Origin: Micropterix aruncella
Lineage: Eukaryota; Arthropoda; Insecta; Lepidoptera; Micropterigidae
NCBI GenBank assembly: GCA_944548615.1
Contig: OX155957.1
Span: 26,101,953 to 26,165,952, forward strand
DNA: 64,000 nt
Direction: 5' to 3'
The notes under the pieces are model-generated. The model saw only the letters and a list, made by a program, of their open reading frames with translations, did no database searches and was not told the origin of the DNA. Shown piece after piece: positions 56,793 through 64,000 of the stretch. Positions within the stretch are counted from its first letter, which is position 1. Each line of letters starts with the position of its first letter. A program made the position numbers and the translations under genes.

Positions 56793-59452
56793 TTACATTT
56801 GTTTTACACAATGAATACAAAGTTTTGGTAGATAAACATTTAAGGTCTCTTATATATTATGTTGATTTGATAGAAATGTATTCTCCAATGCATTATATAT
56901 ATGCTAGTGAAATAGTTAGCAGTTCTGTAATTGATTTAAACAATATTAGGCTAAAACACGAAAATAAGTTTCATAATTTACAAATTTTTCACAAAATCAA
57001 CAACTCTACACAACAAAATTATACGAGATATAATTCAAATCCTGTTTCAAATTATAACAATAACGAAAACATTCCCTTATATTCATCACAAAACAAATTC
57101 TCAGCTAATCGTCATTTTATAAACAATTATTCTCATGCAGATATGCATCCCGAACCTACACAAGTTCCTTTAGAAATCCCAATTATTGAAAATTTGATAC
57201 CATCAGTTACAAATTCTAATGCTGCACAGGTTCCTATAAATAACGATAGACTTGTCGTAAAAAACTTGTCCTCAAAAATTATAAACCATAATGAATATTC
57301 AGTTTTATCTAAAGGGCTAAATTTCACACCAACTCCCAAAGTTGACCATTTCAGTTTTGGAAATGATATAGCAAAATTTTGTCGTAATTTGAGATGGCGT
57401 GAGTTTTGGCATTCAAGGGACAAAAATGGTAATAATAGTAAATTACATGACGCACTGGCAAAATTTCGACAATATTCTAATAAAGAGCCACCCTCTCTTC
57501 CAAAAAATCATCCTGTAGAAATATTTATTACAGTTTTAATGAACAAAGTTACACAACCAACATTTTTAAACAGCCTCAAACCTACACCTAACTTAACATC
57601 TGATGAACTTTCAGCTCTTAACAACCTAAGCAAAGATACCAATATCATCATTTTGCCAGCTGATAAAGGTTCAACTACAGTCATCCTTAATAAAACAGAC
57701 TATGTAGCTGAAGGTTTGAGGCAACTCAGAGACGAAACTTCCTATAAAAAATTATATAGTGATCCGAATCAAAATTTTGCTAATACAATAAAAAAATATA
57801 TTGAACAACAAAAAACCATTGAAAAATTATCAGATGAAGATGTTAACACTTTAATTCCTAACCCTATCAGAACACCAAATTTGTACTTATTGCCAAAAAT
57901 TCATAAACCTAATAATCCAGGAAGACCGATAGTAGCTAGTTTTAACTCACCCACAGAAAGAATTTCAGCTTTTGTCGATTACTTTCTACAGCCATTTGTA
58001 AAAAATCTCAAGTCACACATTAAAGATAGTTACCATTTTATCGAGATTCTAAAAAATACCACAATTCCTAAGACTGACAACTTATTACTTGTTACAATTG
58101 ACGCTGTCTCTCTTTATACTAATATTCCCCATGATTTAGGCTTAGAAGCGATTTCCCATTACCTTAATCAAAGACCCAGCCCCCAAATTCCTTCTACAAA
58201 TTTTCTTTGTAAGTTGGCTGAATTCGTCCTCACTAAGAATGCTTTTTCTTTTGAAGATGAATTTTATCTCCAAATTAAAGGTACAGCAATGGGAACAAGA
58301 ATGGCCCCTTCTTATGCGAATCTTTTCATGGGGTTATTAGAAAATAATTTTCTTCTTACTCAAAATTTACAACCACTAATGTGGTATAGGTTTATTGATG
58401 ATATTATACTGTTTTGGCCACATGGACATGACACACTCACTGACTTCCTTACAGATTTAAATAATTTCGGACCCTTAGATTTTACATACACTATATCAGA
58501 AAATCAAATTACATTCTTAGACGTTGATCTAACTCTATCCGAAGGCACCATTAAAACTGCAATTCATATAAAACCTACAAACAAAGAGCAATACCTACAT
58601 TTCGATAGCTGTCATCCGTTTCATACCAAAAAGTCAATTCCATATTCAATGTCAATTCGCGGACACCGTTTAATTAATAATAAAGAAAATTTAGATAAGT
58701 ACCTTTCCAATCTTAAAAAATCACTAATAGAAAGAAATTATCCTGCCTCTTTGTTAGATAAAAATATAATAAATTCCGAAACAAAATTTTCACCTAAACC
58801 TAAATTGGTTTCAAATTTAAATCAAAATAAAATCTTTCTGAGTACTACTTATTTTCCTGGCACTGAGAAACTGCGACCTATTTTAGCAGATTTATTCCCT
58901 ATTATAGCTAACGACCCATCAACCAAAGGTTTATTAGATATACCACCAATTTTATCATTTCGGAAACCTCCTAATTTAAAATCAATACTTAATAAAAATA
59001 ATCAAAATTATCTTAGTAATAACAAAAATTTTGGCCTACAGCCTTGTGGTCGATCACGTTGTAAAACATGTCCTTTATTAGATCGAAGCATTTATTTTAC
59101 TAGTCCTAACACTCCTAATAGTTACAGAGTTCCTTTTAATAGTAGTTGCATTTCAAAAAATATTGTATATCAATTACTTTGCCAGACCTGCAATGCATTT
59201 TATATTGGGGAAACAACTACACCTCTTAGCATTAGGTTAAATAATCACAGGGCCAGCGTAGGCAATGATAGTCAACTTCCAATAGCATTGCATGCTAAGG
59301 CACACAATTTAACTTTTGATAATTGTTTTAAAGTAAAAATTATTAAGTGCCTTGGCGATAACGCTAAAGAAAGAGACGTTAAATCTTGGGAGTTGGCTTT
59401 TATAAATATTTTAGGCGCTTGCAAGGGTCCCGGTCTGAATAGGCAAAATTAA
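56786..59452 (+). CDS. Penelope-like reverse transcriptase with C-terminal GIY-YIG endonuclease, 888 aa
   Basis: Residues ~1-280 are a poorly conserved N-terminal region. Conserved RT blocks follow: LPADKGSTTV (290-299), YLLPKIHKP (367-375), motif A with catalytic D439 (LVTIDAVSLYTNIP), motif B (KGTAMGTRMAPSYANLFM, 498-515), motif C YRFIDDI with D538 and D539, and FLDVDL (577-582). A zinc-like C754-x4-C759-x2-C762 linker precedes the GIY-YIG domain: VYQLLC (794-799), C802, FYIGET (805-810), R817, H821 and a candidate catalytic Glu near 862-869. This order is diagnostic of endonuclease-plus Penelope elements, probably near the Neptune/Poseidon branch (inference). It would nick target DNA and copy its RNA into it. 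The ATG at 56786 lies partly in the spacer; the native start may differ. No stops or frameshifts. Confidence 0.95.
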   Translation: MEITFVLHNEYKVLVDKHLRSLIYYVDLIEMYSPMHYIYASEIVSSSVIDLNNIRLKHENKFHNLQIFHKINNSTQQNYTRYNSNPVSNYNNNENIPLYSSQNKFSANRHFINNYSHADMHPEPTQVPLEIPIIENLIPSVTNSNAAQVPINNDRLVVKNLSSKIINHNEYSVLSKGLNFTPTPKVDHFSFGNDIAKFCRNLRWREFWHSRDKNGNNSKLHDALAKFRQYSNKEPPSLPKNHPVEIFITVLMNKVTQPTFLNSLKPTPNLTSDELSALNNLSKDTNIIILPADKGSTTVILNKTDYVAEGLRQLRDETSYKKLYSDPNQNFANTIKKYIEQQKTIEKLSDEDVNTLIPNPIRTPNLYLLPKIHKPNNPGRPIVASFNSPTERISAFVDYFLQPFVKNLKSHIKDSYHFIEILKNTTIPKTDNLLLVTIDAVSLYTNIPHDLGLEAISHYLNQRPSPQIPSTNFLCKLAEFVLTKNAFSFEDEFYLQIKGTAMGTRMAPSYANLFMGLLENNFLLTQNLQPLMWYRFIDDIILFWPHGHDTLTDFLTDLNNFGPLDFTYTISENQITFLDVDLTLSEGTIKTAIHIKPTNKEQYLHFDSCHPFHTKKSIPYSMSIRGHRLINNKENLDKYLSNLKKSLIERNYPASLLDKNIINSETKFSPKPKLVSNLNQNKIFLSTTYFPGTEKLRPILADLFPIIANDPSTKGLLDIPPILSFRKPPNLKSILNKNNQNYLSNNKNFGLQPCGRSRCKTCPLLDRSIYFTSPNTPNSYRVPFNSSCISKNIVYQLLCQTCNAFYIGETTTPLSIRLNNHRASVGNDSQLPIALHAKAHNLTFDNCFKVKIIKCLGDNAKERDVKSWELAFINILGACKGPGLNRQN

Positions 59453-61080
<1,628 letters not shown>

Positions 61081-61545
61081 ATCAAAATGTTATGGTAAAT
61101 CGTTAGAAATATCTTTGGGAAATATTAATTGTACCTATTATTGCTATAAATTCCGTTTTGGAATAAAAATAAAATATAGTACCTATAGAATAAATCAATG
61201 TACCTTATACATTACAACAAGTTCAACACAAATCATAGTTAATATCTACATCTTAACAAGGAATATAATTTAACTTAAAATGTATAAACCCATAGCAAGT
61301 TATATCACGCATATATGTGTTGATAGTCCCATGCCACCCAACTAAGTAAGAACTTGTTTAGGGCAAGCATTTTAAACATAGGCAAAATAAGGCCAAATAT
61401 GTGAACATCATAAACATTATCCTGTTTATAATATCAAACAACCGTAGTCTTTGGCTTCATATTATTATTATTATTATATCACTCATGTTTTTTTAAATGC
61501 AGAAAACTAATATACAACAAGTAAATATATTAAAAATAATAATAT

Positions 61546-61900
61546 ACACGACTGCCGTTACAAAAGTGACCTATTATATTTATTTATTTTTTATTCCGTT
61601 TTTTTTATTGAAATATTGTTGGTTTATGTATTTATCCATATAGATGTATATTTCCGGAATGTACTCAGTCAGACCTTTCATTTGACACTAAACACAATAT
61701 ATTTATGTTAATTTATTGACATTTAGACATCTACTGACTTGATATTTGGACAGTTAAGGTAACCTATGACACTCGGCATGACATATCGATTCTAACAATA
61801 CCACACGGAAAATATACATATATGGAATAAGGAAACGGAAAACATACATAACCCTGAACACATTACACTCCTTTTTTGTGTTCGCGACTGCTCGACAAAC
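61546..61900 (+). repeat. Dispersed repeat E, copy 5
   Basis: It starts acacgactgccgttacaaaa and ends near cacattacactcctttttt. It matches copies 2-4, with a deletion around the caagcgtttagaag block. Confidence 0.68.
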
Positions 61901-63471
61901 CTTTCAAAATTAGTATAAACTCAGAAACGGCTCATAATTGAGATCAGTCGTTCTAGTAATAAATTTTCTACATAAATATATATTTCCATCGGTCGGTCGG
62001 TATATGATTTACAGCTATTGAAAAAGTGGGCCCAAAATGCCCATTCTCCTTTACAATTTAAAAGACACGGACCTAGCTCTTTTAACAAAAACCAAAAGTA
62101 TGCGAAAATATAAAAAAAAGTGAACATAATAATATGGAGTACTTTTCTGACGTAGCTAGCTACCTTAAAAAAAGCTTTCAATCAATTATCGCTAATAACG
62201 TCGATGATTTCACTGTCGTGATACCTACCACTTCGATGGCAGGCCATTATAATCATATTTTGTTTTTTCCGGTCTTTATTTTTTTTTCAGCTTGTCTTAC
62301 ATAGTTTATATGTCGCGGCTTCATTTATCAATTAAAGTTTATTGTCCGAAAGGTTCGTTTTTAACTTTCAGGTGCCATTTTTCAATTTGTTTTCAATTTG
62401 CTTGAATAAATTTGAAAAAAGATAAGGTTGCATGTAATAATACTTCACTTTTCTGCTATCTCATATTGAATCACAGCCAGTGATGATCCATATTAGGAGC
62501 ACGGTAGCACAGTGTCAAAAATATATATAAAAATCAGTATATAGAGATCTTAACAAATTACTAAATCATAACAAAAATAGTACTTTAAATAAAGGACGTC
62601 TTAATCTAAGGGACTCAAGTATAGATTTTTCCATAATAAGTTTTCAAATGTTAACACAAAACAATGTATTGCAAACAAATTCCCAAATGTGAACACAAAA
62701 CAAAGTGTTTTCCATAATAAGTTCCGCTATCGCATTCTTATCACAGTCCTCCATCCTACTCCTGCGGTCTATTTTAGTATGTCTCTCTGCTCTAGACACG
62801 CCTATACGGTATGAAATAATAATTAAATAACAGACGAATGTTCTAATCATAGCTCTTATTATTTTAATATCATTTGCATAAATATGTCATTTTTTAATTT
62901 GGTATACAGGTTTCTTCGATATGTAATAATTACGCGCTTTAAAGTTCAGATAGACTAATATATGGCATTCTATCTCTTTGTATTATTTCTGTGATGCAGC
63001 CTATAAAAAATATGCGATAGATGGCAATAATAATTGAATGTTATTATTGTTACCAGTGGTTGTACATATTGGGTCTTTATAATCTACCAGTCCTTTATAA
63101 AAACACTTTTTTTTTACATCAATGGTTTTATAGTTAGCCAAATAAATTGCTATTTGATACGCCGTCAATCGTACTTTGAAGTTAAGCAATTTAATACTAT
63201 ACATGTACTATAATCAATTATTGTATCAACAAGTGCTTGCCTGCGAATGGAATTCCAAAAAAAAGTGTTTACTGCATCATCACGAAAACAAGATTTACGA
63301 GTATCTCTTTTCTTCGTATACCGAAATGTTAGCGAGTCGACGATCATTATTACAAGCTTTTTTTCAACTTCCGAGCCCATATAATCTTTATTAAGTTCAA
63401 TACTTATATTACATCTCGTTAAAAGCAACTACATATGCTTAAAAATAGTTTTCTTCTTTAGTTGCAAATTG
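61901..63471. other. AT-rich stretch; repeat F copy 2 at 62790-63110
   Basis: No gene is supported. 62790-63110 matches repeat F copy 1 without the MITE. Two acaaaacaa-containing ~40-base direct repeats lie at 62640-62710. The frames at 63165-63428 (-) and 63176-63394 (+) have no recognisable domain. Confidence 0.4.
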
Positions 63472-64000
63472 GACCTCAACGGCTTCTTGAACCTATTTAT
63501 TGTTTTGAAACTACTTCCCCGCAAGTCGGATTTTAATTTGGTGAACAAGTAGTAATCGCTCAAAGATAGATCTGGGCTATAGGGTGGGTGAGAGATTTCC
63601 GAGAAACCACATTCTTCACAGCGGTCTTGGCAATAAGTGCTGTATACACAGGCGAATTGTCGAAGTAGCCGAACACCTCTAGCCAGTTTTCATCGTCTTT
63701 TTTGAATAATGGTATTTCCCATACGGTGCAGTAGAACTGCATAGTACTGTGCGTTCACGGTTATATTCGTTTCCTTAAAGTCAATAAGCAAAATCCCAAA
63801 AAAATGTGGCCATATTTTTTTTGTTGACTGCGTGACTAACATTTTGAGGGCGTGCTTCCTCTGGTTTTCTCCATTCTAACTCCTTTTTGGAAAAAGAGTC
63901 ATAATACAGGATCATAGTCTCATCTCAAGTAGCAATTGGTTTCAAATACATTTCTGGATCAAGGCTATAACTCTTCTAAAAATTCCCGAAAACACATCAC
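63472..64000 (-). pseudogene. Mariner transposase relic, running off the right edge
   Basis: Reading leftward from the window edge: DPEMYLKPIAT, DETMILYYD (first catalytic Asp block), KKELEWRKPEEARP, FFWDF, then DNSPVYTALIAKTAVK (second Asp) and, after a frameshift, the equivalent of PPYSPDLSLSDYYLF (third Asp) near 63550-63600. Stops and frameshifts show it is dead. The three Asp blocks fit a DD34D mariner. The N-terminus would lie beyond position 64000. Confidence 0.82.

Noticed and set aside
56786..59452. Telomerase-type reverse transcriptase
   Set aside because: Penelope RTs are related to TERT, but the GIY-YIG endonuclease at the C-terminus and the multi-copy inverted arrangement mark a retroelement.

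Overview
The window reads as non-coding, transposon-dominated chromosomal DNA from an arthropod, most likely a moth or butterfly. The reasons are the AT-rich background, many Tc1/mariner relics, RNase-H-bearing LINE tails, Penelope-like retroelements, short palindromic elements, and several dispersed repeat types that I recognise from lepidopteran genomes. That placement is inference. Nothing looks bacterial or viral. No tRNA, rRNA or CRISPR array is visible. Only one stretch looks like a host gene: a probable first coding exon at 5398-5648, with a promoter-like sequence upstream and a splice donor at its end.

Layout. 1-3.2 kb: the 3' part of a Ty3/gypsy LTR retrotransposon (RNase H and integrase, then a probable 3' LTR). 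3.4-4.7 kb: a 5'-truncated LINE with an (ATT)n tail. 5.3-5.65 kb: the putative host exon. 7.3-10.2 kb: decayed mariner/Tc1 transposases, one split by a LINE fragment. 11.7-27.7 kb: a nested graveyard in which an unclassified 0.25-0.7 kb repeat (called Rep-A here) recurs in both orientations and both receives and makes insertions, together with four related LINE 3' fragments (LINE-H; the fourth lies at 35.5 kb). 27.7-30.4 kb: a palindromic MITE (MITE-B) broken open by a 2.2 kb composite insertion. 31-43 kb: LINE tails, MITEs and dispersed repeats. 43.4-46.9 kb: a palindrome built from Penelope-like ends between TA tracts, a hAT-type MITE and another MITE-B. 47.5-48.9 kb: one Rep-A inserted in opposite orientation inside another. 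50-52.2 kb: MITE-B, a Tc1 relic and a LINE tail. 53.5-61 kb: a nearly perfect inverted pair of Penelope-like elements, each with an intact reverse transcriptase plus GIY-YIG endonuclease reading frame, bounded by long (TA)n tracts and fragments of related Penelope termini. 63.5-64 kb: a mariner relic running off the right edge.

The elements interact mainly by nesting, and many target-site duplications can be read directly, so a relative insertion order can be set. The most notable items are the head-to-head Penelope dimer with hammerhead-like motifs in its 3' region, and Rep-A, which makes 9-15 bp target duplications and has one constant terminus but no poly-A tail. The Penelope reading frames and the gypsy pol frame are the only long intact coding regions.
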